The translations under genes were made by a program, and so were the position numbers. Shown piece after piece: positions 1-9,145 of a stretch of 64,000 bases of DNA. The notes under the pieces are model-generated. The model saw only the letters and a program-made list of their open reading frames with translations. It searched no databases and was not told the DNA's origin. Each line of letters starts with the position of its first letter. Positions within the stretch are counted from its first letter, which is position 1. Source of the stretch: Streptomyces sp. HUAS CB01 (GTDB lineage: Bacteria; Actinomycetota; Actinomycetes; Streptomycetales; Streptomycetaceae); NCBI RefSeq assembly GCF_030406905.1, contig NZ_CP129137.1, positions 3,333,001-3,397,000 on the forward strand. The letters run 5' to 3'.

Positions 1-26
1 CGCAACGAGGTCCGGCAATCGGGTGA

Positions 27-1106
27 TCATTTCGGCGGATTCCTTTCTGCCGCTTTTGCCTGGCAGCCGACGAATCCCAGCCCTGTGCCCTGCGCCGGCT
101 CGTCTCCGAGGGCAGGGCCAAATACGGCTCGATCGGTAGACACGTGCCACCGGCCTTGAAGATCGAGATGACGGAGGCCATCCAGTCCAGGCTCCGCTCG
201 GTCACCACCGCGACCACGCCCTCGCGGCGCAGGCCACGCGCCAGCAGCGCCCGCGCCAGCTGGTTGGCGTGCGTTGAGCTCCCGGTAGGTCCACTGCTGC
301 TGGTTGCGGTGCACGGCCGCGACGGCGTCCGGGTGCATCCGCACGCGCTGCTCGAACAGCTCGTGGAACCGGCGGTCCGGCAGCTCCCGGCGCGGCCCGG
401 CCAGCCGGTAGAGCTGGAAGCGCGGCTCCTCGTCCGACGGCAGGCTCGCCCGCCCGTGCTCGGCGCCCGGGTCGGCGACCATCAGCGCGAGGGCGGTGAG
501 GTGGTAGCCGGCGATCCTCTCGGCGCTGCCCGCGTCGAGCGCGTCGGTGCGGTAGTGCAGGTGCAGCGCGAGGCGGCCGCCGGGGGTCGCGAGCGCCACC
601 CGGAGCACGGCGTCCTCGGCAAGGTCAGTGCTGATCTTGCCGCCGGTGTCGAGGCTGCCGATCCGGTCGAACTCGGTCTCGAACGCCGGCCCGGCCACGC
701 CCAGCTCGCGCTTGAGCTCGTCCACCGCGAAGTCCCTGTGCTGGAGCAGGTCCGACTCGACCTGAGCGGTGTCCTGCAGCAGCGACCGCCGGGAGCGGGC
801 TTCGGTCGTGAGCGGGCAGGGCAGCGGCCGCCCACCGGGCCTGGCCGCGTAGCCGATCACCACGTCCTGCTCGCCGGACAGCGCCGCCAGCACCTTCGAG
901 TGCGCGGCCAGCGCCACCGAGTGCAGCGGCAGCTCCAGCTCATAGGCCAGCCGGCGCACGCCTGCCGCGAGGTCGTCATCAAGGGTCGCGACGTGCTCGG
1001 CGACGCCCGGTGCCGGGTCGAGCGTCCACCGCGGGATCGCGGCCGCGCCGCCCGCCCGCAGGACAGCCCGCCAGGACTCCCGGCCGGTTTCAACCCGATT
1101 GTCCAT
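27..1106 (-). pseudogene. NRPS partial condensation-adenylation gene, frameshifted
   Basis: The first ~230 residues resemble the C-terminal half of an NRPS condensation domain. There is no HHxxxDG motif, so the condensation part cannot be complete. The start of an adenylation domain follows, with the block HPDAVAAVHRNQQQWTYRELNAR. Just after that block (near position 265) the reading frame breaks. The expected continuation (ANQLARALLARGL, then a TERSLDWMASV block and the A2-like KAGGTCLPIE) is readable in a shifted frame down to about position 130, after which similarity fades. The rest of the adenylation domain is absent from the window. ATG at 1106 is preferred over GTG 1127 because an AGGGA lies about 8 nt upstream. 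The gene starts 33 bp after the stop of the carrier-domain/Pls gene, so the two were probably one operon. A sequencing error could mimic the frameshift, but the missing adenylation core argues for decay. Confidence 0.75.
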
Positions 1107-1139
1107 CGAATCGTCCCTACGTTCCACGTTTGCCCGGTG

Positions 1140-4100
1140 TCAGTCGCCGCGGACGAGCACGGCGGCGCAGTCGTCGAGACTGATCCCGCGCACCTGAAGG
1201 TCAGCCGACTGCTCGCGCATCTTCTTGGCGGGGTTTCCGCCCCACAGTTCGTGCGGTGGCATTTCCTCGCCCTTCATGAGGAAGGAGGCGGTGGCCAGCA
1301 CCGCGCCGTCGCCCATCGTCACGCCGTAGTGGACCCATGCGCCGACGCCGAGCGTGCAGCCGGCACCGATCGCGGTGCGGTCGGACTTGAATCCGCCGTC
1401 CTCCTGCGAGTGGCACTGGATGACGCTGTCCGCATTGAGGGTGCAGTCGTCGCCGACCGTGGCGAACGTCCGCTCGGGCGCGCGGAAGCCGTCGTCGAAG
1501 ACTCGGCGGCCGATTCGCATACCCGCCAGCCGCCAGAGCACGTTCTTGAGCGGGGTGCCGTTGAAAACGTTGAGATAGTTGTTGTTAGACAGCTTCCAGA
1601 AGCGTTCGTGCCGCCAGAAGGCGCGGTCGTAGATCGAGCAACCCTGCGGCCGCAAGGCCTGCAACGGCCGGATCAGCTGTTCGATCAGGACGTTGTAGGC
1701 GACAGTGAAGACGAAGATCCCGGCGGTGGCCAGTGCGAACGCGAGCACACCCAGGGAGGCCCAGAGGTCGATGGCGGCCAGGTAGAGCACCGTGCCGACG
1801 AAGAACAAGATCCAGCGCATCAGCAGCAACAACGCCATGGAGATGCTGTTGTGGACGTTCTTGGCCCGGAGGCGGTCGCGCAGCTCGTCCTCGCTATCCA
1901 CCTCCAGCTGCTGGTCGCGCTTGACCGACCGCGGGATCTCGAAGCTGGGCGCGCCGAGCAGGCCTACGCCTTCCCGCAGCTGTCCGTCGAGGGGAACCAA
2001 GACCTTCGTCGCGAGGAGGCAGTTGTCGCCCGTCTTGCCCTGCGCGGTATAGGTGATCATGTTCCCAAGGAAGTTCTCTGCCCCAATCGACACGCGGGAC
2101 AGCCGGAACGACGTGTTCGAGAAATCGGCATTGATGAGGGACAGCCCGTCCGCGACCTGCGTTCCGCTGCCGACCGCGCTGAGGAACGGGGTGTCGTGCT
2201 TGACCATTTCGCCGAAGTTCGAACCGGTCTGCCGCACCCCGCGAAGGTCGTAGCCCAGCCAACGCAGGTAGTGGACGATGTAGGAGGTGCCGCCGAAGAG
2301 AACGTTGTAGAACTTGACGTTCGTCGTGCGGGCGATCGCGCGGTGGATCCAGTAGTGGAATCCGTACAGCGGGTAGACCTTGTCCGGCTTGATGAAGAGG
2401 TTCAGCACGCGCGGAACGGTTCCCACGAACACGAGGCCGACGAGCAACGCGCCGAAGAAGGACACGGCGGATATGACCAGCGCGTCGTCGCGGTAGAACG
2501 CCCAGCTCGTGAAGGAGACCGGTCCCGCGGCCAACAGCGTGACGAGCTGCGGGATCTTCGTGAGCGCGCGGACCACGACGAACGTCAGCGGCGTACCCAC
2601 CAGAAGCAGGTTCACCAGCTGCAAGGTCGCGAAGACGACCCGTCGCCGGGTGCTGACGTCCATCGTGGGGATCCGCTGGCAGTCAACGTCGGTCGGCTGC
2701 GCGGGGGAGCCGTGCCAGCGCTCCCCGTCGGGCACGGTCTGTCCGGCGTGCAGCGAGGAGGAGTGCCCCAGCTGGGCCCCGTCACCCAGCGAGGTCCAGA
2801 TGTCGAGCACCGTCATCTCGCCGACAAGCGCGTCCTTGCCGAGGCTGACCGCGCCCGTCTGAATAATGCCGTTGTGGGCCCGGTAGCCGTTGAAGAACGA
2901 ATCCTTCCGGATCACCGCGCCGTCGCCGATGCTGAGCAGGTCGGTGCACACGGGCACGTTCCTGGAGAAGATGACGGCGCCGCGCCCGACCTTCGCGCCC
3001 AGTGCCCTCAGGTAGAGAACGTAGAGCGGTGAACCGACGAACAGCGCCATCGGGTTCCGCTGGACCAGGGTCTTGACGAGCCAGAAGCGGAAGTACGCCA
3101 TGCTCCAGACGCGGATCTGCTGCCGCTTCCACCGGCCAATGAGCACCCACTTGAGCAGGATCGGAAGGGCGCAGAGGCCGAGGAACATCGCGCCGCCGTA
3201 CGCGACCGCCCGCAGGTAGGTGTCGACCAGGTTCGGGCTGGCCGAGACCCATTCGTAGCCCTTCACCGCGACGCTCACGGTAAGGGCGGGATAGCCGAGG
3301 AGGAACAGGAGCTGCAACGCCCCGCAGAGGACGTACTCACCATTGCGCGCCCGCCTCGGCGGCTCACTGAGAGCCACCGGAGTTGCTGGCTGCGAGGCAG
3401 GCCTGGTTTTGGTGTCGGTTTTGGGGTCGGTTTTGGTGTCGGTTTTGGTATCGGCGAGGGCGGCCGCAAGCCCTCGAATCGTCGGGTGCTTGTAGATGTC
3501 CGGCATCGACACCGAAGGCAGATCGGCCTGCTTGCGCACCCGGGCGCAGAAGCGGGCCATCAACATCGAGTCGGCACCGAGATCATCAAAGAAATGGCTG
3601 TCAACCGACACGTGCTCGGTGCCCACGATATCGGTCAGCACCTCCGCGAAGCGTTGCTCACATTTGGCGAGAGTGATCAGATTGCCAGCCGGATCAGCGA
3701 TCAAGACGTCGCCGGCGAGGGCGGCCGCAAGCCCTCGAATCGTCGGGTGCTTGTAGACGTCCGGCATCGACACCGAAGGCAGATCGGCCTGCTTGCGCAC
3801 CCGGGCGCAGAAACGGGCCATCAACATCGAGTCGGCACCGAGATCATCAAAGAAATGGCTGTCAACCGACACGTGCTCGGTGCCCACGATATCGGCCAGC
3901 ACCTCCGCGAAGCGTTGCTCACATTTGGCGAGAGTGATCAGATTGCCAGCCGGATCAGCGATCAAGACGTCGCCGGCGAGGGCGGCCGCAAGCCCTCGAA
4001 TCGTCGGGTGCTTGTAGACGTCCGGCATCGACACCGAAGGCAGATCGGCCTGCTTGCGCACCCGGGCGCAGAAACGGGCCATCAACATCGAGTCGGCACC

Positions 4101-4247
4101 GAGATCATCAAAGAAATGGCTGTCAACCGACACGTGCTCGGTGCCCACGATATCGGCCAGCACCTCCGCGAAGCGTTGCTCACATTTGGCGAGAGTGATC
4201 AGATTGCCAGCCGGATCAGCGATCAAGACATCGTGGGAGTTCCCCAT
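1140..4247 (-). CDS. Triple carrier domain fused to Pls/PosA-type NRPS terminal membrane domain
   Basis: A 1035-residue protein. Residues ~6-265 are three almost identical 87-residue peptidyl-carrier domains, each with a LGADSM phosphopantetheine motif (serines near 53, 140 and 227). A Thr-Lys-Asp-rich linker (~266-300) leads to a ~730-residue C-terminal part with hydrophobic segments in groups and left-handed beta-helix hexapeptide-like stretches. This matches the terminal domain of epsilon-poly-lysine synthetase-like (Pls/PosA) NRPSs, which in known members is membrane-bound and couples peptide-bond formation. Known Pls proteins have their own adenylation domain and one carrier; here adenylation is absent and the carrier is triplicated. 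ATG 4247 has AAGGG about 9 nt upstream; an upstream TTG at 4265 is also in frame. The only adenylation domain nearby is the broken downstream gene, so present function is doubtful although this frame is intact. Confidence 0.82.
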   Translation of the reverse strand: MGNSHDVLIADPAGNLITLAKCEQRFAEVLADIVGTEHVSVDSHFFDDLGADSMLMARFCARVRKQADLPSVSMPDVYKHPTIRGLAAALAGDVLIADPAGNLITLAKCEQRFAEVLADIVGTEHVSVDSHFFDDLGADSMLMARFCARVRKQADLPSVSMPDVYKHPTIRGLAAALAGDVLIADPAGNLITLAKCEQRFAEVLTDIVGTEHVSVDSHFFDDLGADSMLMARFCARVRKQADLPSVSMPDIYKHPTIRGLAAALADTKTDTKTDPKTDTKTRPASQPATPVALSEPPRRARNGEYVLCGALQLLFLLGYPALTVSVAVKGYEWVSASPNLVDTYLRAVAYGGAMFLGLCALPILLKWVLIGRWKRQQIRVWSMAYFRFWLVKTLVQRNPMALFVGSPLYVLYLRALGAKVGRGAVIFSRNVPVCTDLLSIGDGAVIRKDSFFNGYRAHNGIIQTGAVSLGKDALVGEMTVLDIWTSLGDGAQLGHSSSLHAGQTVPDGERWHGSPAQPTDVDCQRIPTMDVSTRRRVVFATLQLVNLLLVGTPLTFVVVRALTKIPQLVTLLAAGPVSFTSWAFYRDDALVISAVSFFGALLVGLVFVGTVPRVLNLFIKPDKVYPLYGFHYWIHRAIARTTNVKFYNVLFGGTSYIVHYLRWLGYDLRGVRQTGSNFGEMVKHDTPFLSAVGSGTQVADGLSLINADFSNTSFRLSRVSIGAENFLGNMITYTAQGKTGDNCLLATKVLVPLDGQLREGVGLLGAPSFEIPRSVKRDQQLEVDSEDELRDRLRAKNVHNSISMALLLLMRWILFFVGTVLYLAAIDLWASLGVLAFALATAGIFVFTVAYNVLIEQLIRPLQALRPQGCSIYDRAFWRHERFWKLSNNNYLNVFNGTPLKNVLWRLAGMRIGRRVFDDGFRAPERTFATVGDDCTLNADSVIQCHSQEDGGFKSDRTAIGAGCTLGVGAWVHYGVTMGDGAVLATASFLMKGEEMPPHELWGGNPAKKMREQSADLQVRGISLDDCAAVLVRGD
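3405..3453 (-). repeat. 12-bp tandem repeat in linker (Thr-Lys-Thr-Asp units)
   Basis: About four copies of a 12-bp unit (ggttttggtgtc on the plus strand) encode a TKTD-type repeat. This forms the hydrophilic linker between the last carrier domain and the membrane domain of the Pls-type protein. Confidence 0.85.
3452..4234 (-). repeat. Three 261-bp tandem repeats encoding carrier domains
   Basis: Units begin at 3452, 3713 and 3974, a period of exactly 261 bp (87 codons). By eye the second and third units are identical over almost their whole length. The first differs from them at about three positions (near 3497, 3550 and 3642). Such low divergence implies recent duplication or ongoing gene conversion. 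Confidence 0.95.
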
Positions 4248-4398
4248 CAGCTGGGTCCCTTGCAAAATCAGAGTGGTCGATGCAGGCGCGCTGAACTACA
4301 TGAAAGAGGTCCACGCACTTACATGGACTGCTATGGGAGCTGGGGCCGGAACACAGCTAAGTGATCGCCCACCTTGACCGTGGCGGTTTTGGCTGGCC

Positions 4399-4587
4399 TT
4401 ACTCAACGGTCTGATCCGGCCGACTAGATCGACAATCACAACGCTTCCCTCGGCCGCAGCGGAAAGGGGCTGGCCATGCATCTTCCGCCCCCATCGGCAA
4501 CCGCCGCTGCCGTTCATCCAGGTGCGGAAAGATCACACCGAACTTCGCGGCCAGTCCCGCCTCGATCTGCCCCGTCCCCGTAGCCAA
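4399..4587 (-). pseudogene. ISAzo13-like transposase, N-terminal scrap
   Basis: The minus-strand peptide contains GLAAKFGVIFPHLDERQRR. This closely resembles the N-terminus of ISAzo13-family (Rhodopirellula-type DDE) transposases, where 'KF..L.PHLDERQRR' is conserved. Only about 45 residues are recognisable before the sequence becomes unrelated. The catalytic domain is missing, so this is a dead remnant. Confidence 0.7.
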
Positions 4588-4652
4588 TCCTGGTCTCCTG
4601 AACAGTGGCCGCCAAACAGAAAACCACGGTCTTTGTCTCAGGGTACGACTGT

Positions 4653-4763
4653 GTGCGGTACGCGCAAGAAGGCGAGCTGACCCCCGCCGAGCAGGAGAGG
4701 CAAAAGCGGGTGCGGCTGGAGGCGGCCGAGCGGTTCGATGCCGCGGAACCTGTAACCGGGTGA
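4653..4763 (+). pseudogene. IS630-like transposase, N-terminal scrap
   Basis: A 36-codon GTG-started reading frame begins VRYAQEGELTPAEQERQKRV and continues with LEAAERF. It resembles the N-terminal helix-turn-helix leader of actinobacterial IS630-family transposases. It stops at 4763, before the HTH and DDE core. Too short to be functional. Confidence 0.55.
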
Positions 4764-4849
4764 TCGAGGTGCCGCCTCGTCAGGCTGGCATGTAGTCAGC
4801 CCGTAACCTCGGGGTTTCCACCCCGGCCTATGAGCCCAATGCCGGAAGG

Positions 4850-5407
4850 TTACGGCCTGCGGATCATTGACTCGCTGTCTTGATCTTTGATGGGAGGGCG
4901 ATGCCGGTCGCGCTCGCGTGGTCGTAGAGGTGTTCCAGGGCGGTGAGCTGGCAGTCGGCGGGTTCGGCCCTCGGCTGTGCGGTGAGACACATGAGGGGCA
5001 GGGCGGGTCCACTCCACGGCTCGGCCTGCGGTGCGCATCAGTTCACGGATCTTGTACCCGTAGGTCTCGGCGAGACCCTCCACGGCGTAGCACAGCACCT
5101 CGTCGCCGTCGTAGTCGCCTTCGCAGGCGTCCAGGCCGTCGAGTACGCCGAGGGCCACGGCCTCGGCCGCGTCAGGCATGCCCAGCGCCGGACGGCGACG
5201 GACATCGGCCTCGTACTGCTCGATGATCGGCTCGATCAGACGGCTCACGGCCTCGTATCCGTCGGTGTACCCGAAGCCCGGGCGATATCCGGTGCCCAGA
5301 TGGTCGCTGTCCAGCGTGCGCAGGGCCTGCTCGACCTCGGCCGCCGTCCCCTCCTGAAGAGCGGTTAGTTCGACGCGGGCACGCGGGGCGAGCAAGTGGA
5401 CGGCCAA
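4850..5407 (-). CDS. Hypothetical protein
   Basis: An 185-residue frame. Residues 1-125 are coding-like and acidic, rich in Asp, Glu and Gly, with segments such as YTDGYEAVSRLIEPIIEQYE and LDACEGDYDGDEVLCYAVEG. The last ~55 residues are Arg/Pro-rich and look like non-coding read-through, so the natural C-terminus may have been lost or shifted. No family recognised, no membrane segment and no signal peptide. It stands alone between IS scraps and the polyketide region. Confidence 0.4.
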   Translation of the reverse strand: MAVHLLAPRARVELTALQEGTAAEVEQALRTLDSDHLGTGYRPGFGYTDGYEAVSRLIEPIIEQYEADVRRRPALGMPDAAEAVALGVLDGLDACEGDYDGDEVLCYAVEGLAETYGYKIRELMRTAGRAVEWTRPAPHVSHRTAEGRTRRLPAHRPGTPLRPRERDRHRPPIKDQDSESMIRRP

Positions 5408-5803
5408 TCCGTCGGGATCCCGCCGTACCTGACAGGCGGCCGGGGCGCATCACCTGTCCGCCGTGAGCCGACTGCAGGGAACGGCTGCGACGTTCGCGAC
5501 CAGCGAGACAGCGATGCCGGTTCGAACACTGGCGGGTTGGCACTTCAAAGGTGTAGACGGCCTCCACGGTGATCCGCGATCGCAGTGACCACCGCACACC
5601 ACCGCCACCCCGCCCCGATCCCTGCCCTCGCGACCGTCCGGGGCCAACGCCGGGCACGCACGCACGAATGAAAGCCCACTCTTGAATAAGTCCAGGTTGG
5701 CGCGCCGGCTTATGACGGGGCGGATCGCGGTTAGCTCACACGGGTCCCGCCGCCGGGCCGGCCCCCGGGCGCCACGGCAGTATCTCCAGTTCGAGCTGAA
5801 GAC
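5408..5803. other. Intergenic, no gene recognised
   Basis: Several short overlapping open frames exist here, but none has a recognisable domain, a convincing start or a coding-like composition. It separates the left flank from the starter-unit operon. Confidence 0.5.
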
Positions 5804-5998
5804 TCAGCGCCAGCTGTGCGGTGCCCGGAACCCGGGCTCGCGCTCCAGGCGGCGCCAGCCCGCCTTCGCGCGGCCCCGGTGGGCCGGGGTCGGGGCGGAG
5901 GGCCGGACGGCCGCGCGGGCGAGCAGGATCGCCGTGATGGCGGCGACTTCCTCCGGCTCGGCGTGACCTTTCTCGACGCGAATGTCAGGGAGGTTCAT
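5804..5998 (-). CDS. accE: Acyl-CoA carboxylase epsilon subunit
   Basis: A 64-residue protein with the typical layout of actinobacterial acyl-CoA carboxylase epsilon subunits. It has an N-terminal IRVEKGHAEPEEVAAITAIL stretch, an Ala/Pro-rich middle and the ending WRRLEREPGFRAPHSWR. In the family this small basic protein stimulates the alpha/beta complex. It lies 57 bp downstream of the beta subunit and is the last gene of the leftward starter-unit operon. With the beta subunit, and a biotin-carrying alpha subunit encoded elsewhere, it would supply malonyl-CoA extender units. Confidence 0.85.
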   Translation of the reverse strand: MNLPDIRVEKGHAEPEEVAAITAILLARAAVRPSAPTPAHRGRAKAGWRRLEREPGFRAPHSWR

Positions 5999-6055
5999 GG
6001 GTGTCAGTCTCCGTGGACGAGGTTTCCGCGGGGGTACCGCGAAGGATCCGCTGGG

Positions 6056-7627
6056 TTACTGCGGGGGGTTGCCGTGCTTGCGGGACGGCAGGTCGGCGTG
6101 CTTGGTGTGGAGCATCGCGAGGGACTCGACGAGGACCTCGCGGGTCTCCGCGGGGTCGATCACGTCGTCCACCAGGCCGCGCTCGGCCGCGTAATACGGG
6201 TGCATGAGCTCGGACTTGTACTCCTTGACCATGCGGGCCCGCATGGCGTCGGGGTCGTCGGCCCCGGCGATCTGACGGCGGAAGATGACGTTGGCGGCGC
6301 CCTCCGCGCCCATCACGGCGATCTCGTTCGTCGGCCAGGCATAGGTCAGGTCCGCGCCGATGGACTGGCTGTCCATGACGATGTAGGCGCCTCCGTACGC
6401 CTTGCGCAGGATCAGCGAGATCCGCGGCACCGTCGCGTTGCAGTAGGCGTACAGCAGCTTCGCGCCGTGCCGGATGATCCCGCCGTGCTCCTGGTCGACA
6501 CCCGGGAGGAAGCCCGGCACATCGAGAAGGGTGAGAAGCGGGATGCTGAACGCGTCGCACATCTGCACGAAGCGTGCCGCCTTCTCGGACGCCTCGATGT
6601 CCAGCACACCGGCCAGCACCTGCGGCTGGTTGGCGACGATGCCGACCACCTGGCCGTCCAGCCGGGCCAGCGCGCACACGATGTTCCGCGCCCAGCGCTC
6701 ATGGACCTCCAGGTACTCGCCGTCGTCGACGATCTCCTCGATCACCCTCGCCATGTCGTACGGCCGGTTGCCGTCCGCCGGGACCAGGTCCGGCAACACC
6801 TCGCTACGACGGTCGACCGCGTCCGTGCACTCCACCCGGGGCGGGTTCTCGCGGTTGTTCTGCGGCAGCAGCGACAACAGGTAGCGCACCTCGGCGATGC
6901 ACGTCTCCTCGTCGTCGTACGCGAAGTGGCACACACCGGAGGTCTCCGCGTGCACGTCCGCGCCGCCCAGGCCGTTCTGGGTAATGTCCTCGCCCGTCAC
7001 CGCCTTGACCACGTCCGGGCCGGTGATGAACATCTGCGAGGTCTCGCGGACCATGAACACGAAGTCCGTCAGCGCCGGGCTGTACGCCGCGCCGCCCGCG
7101 CACGGGCCGAGCATCACGCTGATCTGCGGGATCACCCCGGACGCCCTGGTGTTGCGCTGGAAGATGCCGCCGTAACCGGCCAGCGCCGAGACACCCTCCT
7201 GGATACGGGCACCCGCACCGTCGTTCAGCGACACCAGTGGCGCGCCCGCCGCGATGGCCATGTCCATGATCTTGTGGATCTTCGTGGCGTGCGCCTCGCC
7301 CAGCGCACCGCCGAAGATCCGGAAGTCATGGGCGTAGACGAAGACCGTACGACCCTCCACCGTGCCCCAACCGGTGATCACACCGTCGGAGTACGGCTTC
7401 TTGGCCTCCAGGCCGAAACCGGTCGCGCGGTGCCGGCGCAACTGCTCGACCTCCCGGAAGGAGCCCGGGTCCAGGAGCAGCTCGATCCGCTCCCGGGCGG
7501 TCAGCTTGCCCTTGGCGTGCTGCGCCGCGGTCGCCTTCTCGCTCGGGCCGGCCAACGCCTGCGCACGGATCTCGTGCAGCTCGGCGATCCGTCCGCGCGC
7601 GTCGGCGGGCATCGTTTCCGTGGTCAC
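6056..7627 (-). CDS. accB: Acyl-CoA carboxylase beta subunit (carboxyltransferase)
   Basis: A 523-residue carboxyltransferase beta subunit of the AccB/PccB type. The N-terminal half has the CoA-binding crotonase fold (KLTARERIELLLDPGSF, GGALGEAHATKIHKIMDMA, GPCAGGAAYSPALTDF). The C-terminal half has the biotin-binding fold (VPGFLPGVDQEHGGIIRHGAK, MDSQSIGADLTYAWPTNEIA). It transfers CO2 from biotin to acetyl- or propionyl-CoA. GTG at 7627 (VTTETMPADA) gives the usual family length. A longer frame to 7717 would overlap the FabI gene and lacks conserved sequence. It lies 43 bp downstream of the FabI gene, in the same operon. Having its own carboxylase fits a cluster with high malonyl-CoA demand. 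Confidence 0.93.
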   Translation of the reverse strand: MTTETMPADARGRIAELHEIRAQALAGPSEKATAAQHAKGKLTARERIELLLDPGSFREVEQLRRHRATGFGLEAKKPYSDGVITGWGTVEGRTVFVYAHDFRIFGGALGEAHATKIHKIMDMAIAAGAPLVSLNDGAGARIQEGVSALAGYGGIFQRNTRASGVIPQISVMLGPCAGGAAYSPALTDFVFMVRETSQMFITGPDVVKAVTGEDITQNGLGGADVHAETSGVCHFAYDDEETCIAEVRYLLSLLPQNNRENPPRVECTDAVDRRSEVLPDLVPADGNRPYDMARVIEEIVDDGEYLEVHERWARNIVCALARLDGQVVGIVANQPQVLAGVLDIEASEKAARFVQMCDAFSIPLLTLLDVPGFLPGVDQEHGGIIRHGAKLLYAYCNATVPRISLILRKAYGGAYIVMDSQSIGADLTYAWPTNEIAVMGAEGAANVIFRRQIAGADDPDAMRARMVKEYKSELMHPYYAAERGLVDDVIDPAETREVLVESLAMLHTKHADLPSRKHGNPPQ

Positions 7628-7670
7628 CGCGTCGCCTCCATGTCCTCGTCCGTCGTCGTCGGTGGGTCGG

Positions 7671-8441
7671 TCAGGTGACGACGGCGTGCAGTCCGCCGTC
7701 GACGTGCAGCACCTCACCGGTGGTCATGGGCAGCCAGTCCGACAGCAGGGCGACGCACGCCCGGGCCGCGGGAGCGGGATCGTGCACGTCCCAGGGCAGC
7801 GGAGGCCGGCTGCTCCAGATGTCCTCCAAGCGCTGAGAGCCCGGGATGGCCCGGGCGGCCATGGTGCGGACGAAGCCGGCCGCCACGAGGTTGACGCGGA
7901 TGCGCCGCGTGCCCAGGTACAGCGCGAGATAGCGGGTCACGGACTCCAGCGCCGCCTTGGACACCCCCATCCAGTCGTATCCCGGCCACGCCTGCCCGGC
8001 GTCGTAGTCGAGCCCCACCACCGAGGCCCCCTCGGACATCACCGGCAGGCAGGAGGTGACCAGGGACTTGAGGGAGTAGGCCGAGATCTCCAGTGCCGTC
8101 GCCGCGTCGGACCAGGAGGTGTCGAGGAAGGCCCCGCCGAGCGCGGTCTGCGGGGCGAAGGCCACCGAGTGCAGGATGCCGTCCAGGCCGCCCAGTTCGG
8201 CGCGCACCGCCTCGGCCAGTCCGGCCAGGTCCGCCTCGTCGGTGACGTCCAGCCGGAGCACCTGCGGTGGCTGCGGGAGCCGTTCGGCCATGCTCTGCGT
8301 GATGGACATCGCGCGCCCGAAGGAGGTGAGCACGATCCGTGCGCCCTCCTGCTGGGCGAGCCGGGCCACGTGGAAGGCGATCGACGTCTCCGTGAGGACA
8401 CCGGTGATCAGCAGCCGTTTCCCGGCGAGCAACCCGGTCAC
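7671..8441 (-). CDS. fabI: Enoyl-ACP reductase, FabI/InhA type
   Basis: A 256-residue SDR of the FabI class: N-terminal LAGKRLLITGVLTETSIAFHVA (the divergent FabI nucleotide loop) and a Tyr155-(X6)-Lys162 catalytic pair in GYDWMGVSKAAL. It reduces trans-2-enoyl-ACP to acyl-ACP. Its ATG overlaps the stop of the upstream FabG gene by 4 bp, so the two are translationally coupled. With KSIII, ACP and FabG in the same operon it most likely completes reduction of the starter acyl chain. No dehydratase (FabZ/FabA) is encoded in the window, so that step must be borrowed. Confidence 0.9.
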   Translation of the reverse strand: MTGLLAGKRLLITGVLTETSIAFHVARLAQQEGARIVLTSFGRAMSITQSMAERLPQPPQVLRLDVTDEADLAGLAEAVRAELGGLDGILHSVAFAPQTALGGAFLDTSWSDAATALEISAYSLKSLVTSCLPVMSEGASVVGLDYDAGQAWPGYDWMGVSKAALESVTRYLALYLGTRRIRVNLVAAGFVRTMAARAIPGSQRLEDIWSSRPPLPWDVHDPAPAARACVALLSDWLPMTTGEVLHVDGGLHAVVT

Positions 8442-9145
8442 GAGCCCATCCCCAGGCCGCCGCCGACCGGGATCAGGCCGCCCGTGACGTAGGACGCCTC
8501 CTCGCCGGCGAGAAAGCGGACCACGCTCGCCACCTCCTCGGGAGTGCCCGCGCGTCGCAGGGCCGTCATGGAGATCAGCTCCTCGCGCCGACGGTCGCTG
8601 ACCCCGGCCGACATGTCGGTGCTGATGAATCCGGGGGCGACCACGTTGACGGTGATCCCGCGTCCGCCCAGTTCGTGGGCGAGGGACCGGGCCAGCCCGA
8701 TCAGCCCGCTCTTGGACGCCGCGTAGTTCGCCTGCCCGGGGGAGCCGAGCGTGCCCATGACGGAGGAGACGAACACCATCCGCCCCCAGCGGTTCGCGAG
8801 CATGCCGGGAACGGCCCGCCTCGCCACCCGGAACGTCCCCACCAGATTGGTGTCGAGCGGGACGGTGAAGTCCTGGTCGGTCATCTGGACGGCCAGCTTG
8901 TCGTGGGTGACTCCTGCGTTGGCGACCAGCACGTCGACCGGCCCGTGGACCCGCTCGACCTCGGCGAACGCGGCGTCCAGCGAGGCGGCGTCGGTGACGT
9001 CGCAGCGGACACCGAGGACGCCCTCGGGCGCGGGTCCGTCGCGGTGGCTCACCGCCACTTGGTCGCCCTGCTCCGCGAAAGCCCGGGCGATGGCCAGGCC
9101 GATGCCCCGGTTGCCTCCGGTGACGAAGACCGACCGGTCGCTCAT
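8438..9145 (-). CDS. fabG: 3-oxoacyl-ACP reductase FabG
   Basis: A 235-residue classical SDR with GGNRGIG nucleotide motif, NAG motif (VANAGVTHD), catalytic Ser in VSSVMG and YAASK. It is compact, like FabG2/FabG1 of mycolic and short-chain systems. It reduces 3-ketoacyl-ACP to 3-hydroxyacyl-ACP with NADPH. Its start overlaps the ACP stop by 4 bp, and its stop overlaps the FabI start. The role is inferred to be reduction of the first condensation product made by the neighbouring KSIII. It is distinct from the ActIII-type C-9 ketoreductase at 43 kb. Confidence 0.88.
   Translation of the reverse strand: MSDRSVFVTGGNRGIGLAIARAFAEQGDQVAVSHRDGPAPEGVLGVRCDVTDAASLDAAFAEVERVHGPVDVLVANAGVTHDKLAVQMTDQDFTVPLDTNLVGTFRVARRAVPGMLANRWGRMVFVSSVMGTLGSPGQANYAASKSGLIGLARSLAHELGGRGITVNVVAPGFISTDMSAGVSDRRREELISMTALRRAGTPEEVASVVRFLAGEEASYVTGGLIPVGGGLGMGS

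Noticed and set aside
144..3032. A 962-codon open frame on the plus strand
   Set aside because: It is antisense to the intact Pls-type gene and to the NRPS relic, has no domain, and is rich in Arg/Gln/His/Val as expected for a high-GC shadow frame.
5682..5966. A 94-codon plus-strand frame near the accE gene
   Set aside because: No conserved motif and it is antisense to accE, whose C-terminal FRAPHSW block is diagnostic.
5816..7678. A 620-codon plus-strand frame
   Set aside because: Antisense shadow of the acyl-CoA carboxylase genes, which have clear domains and a starter-operon context.
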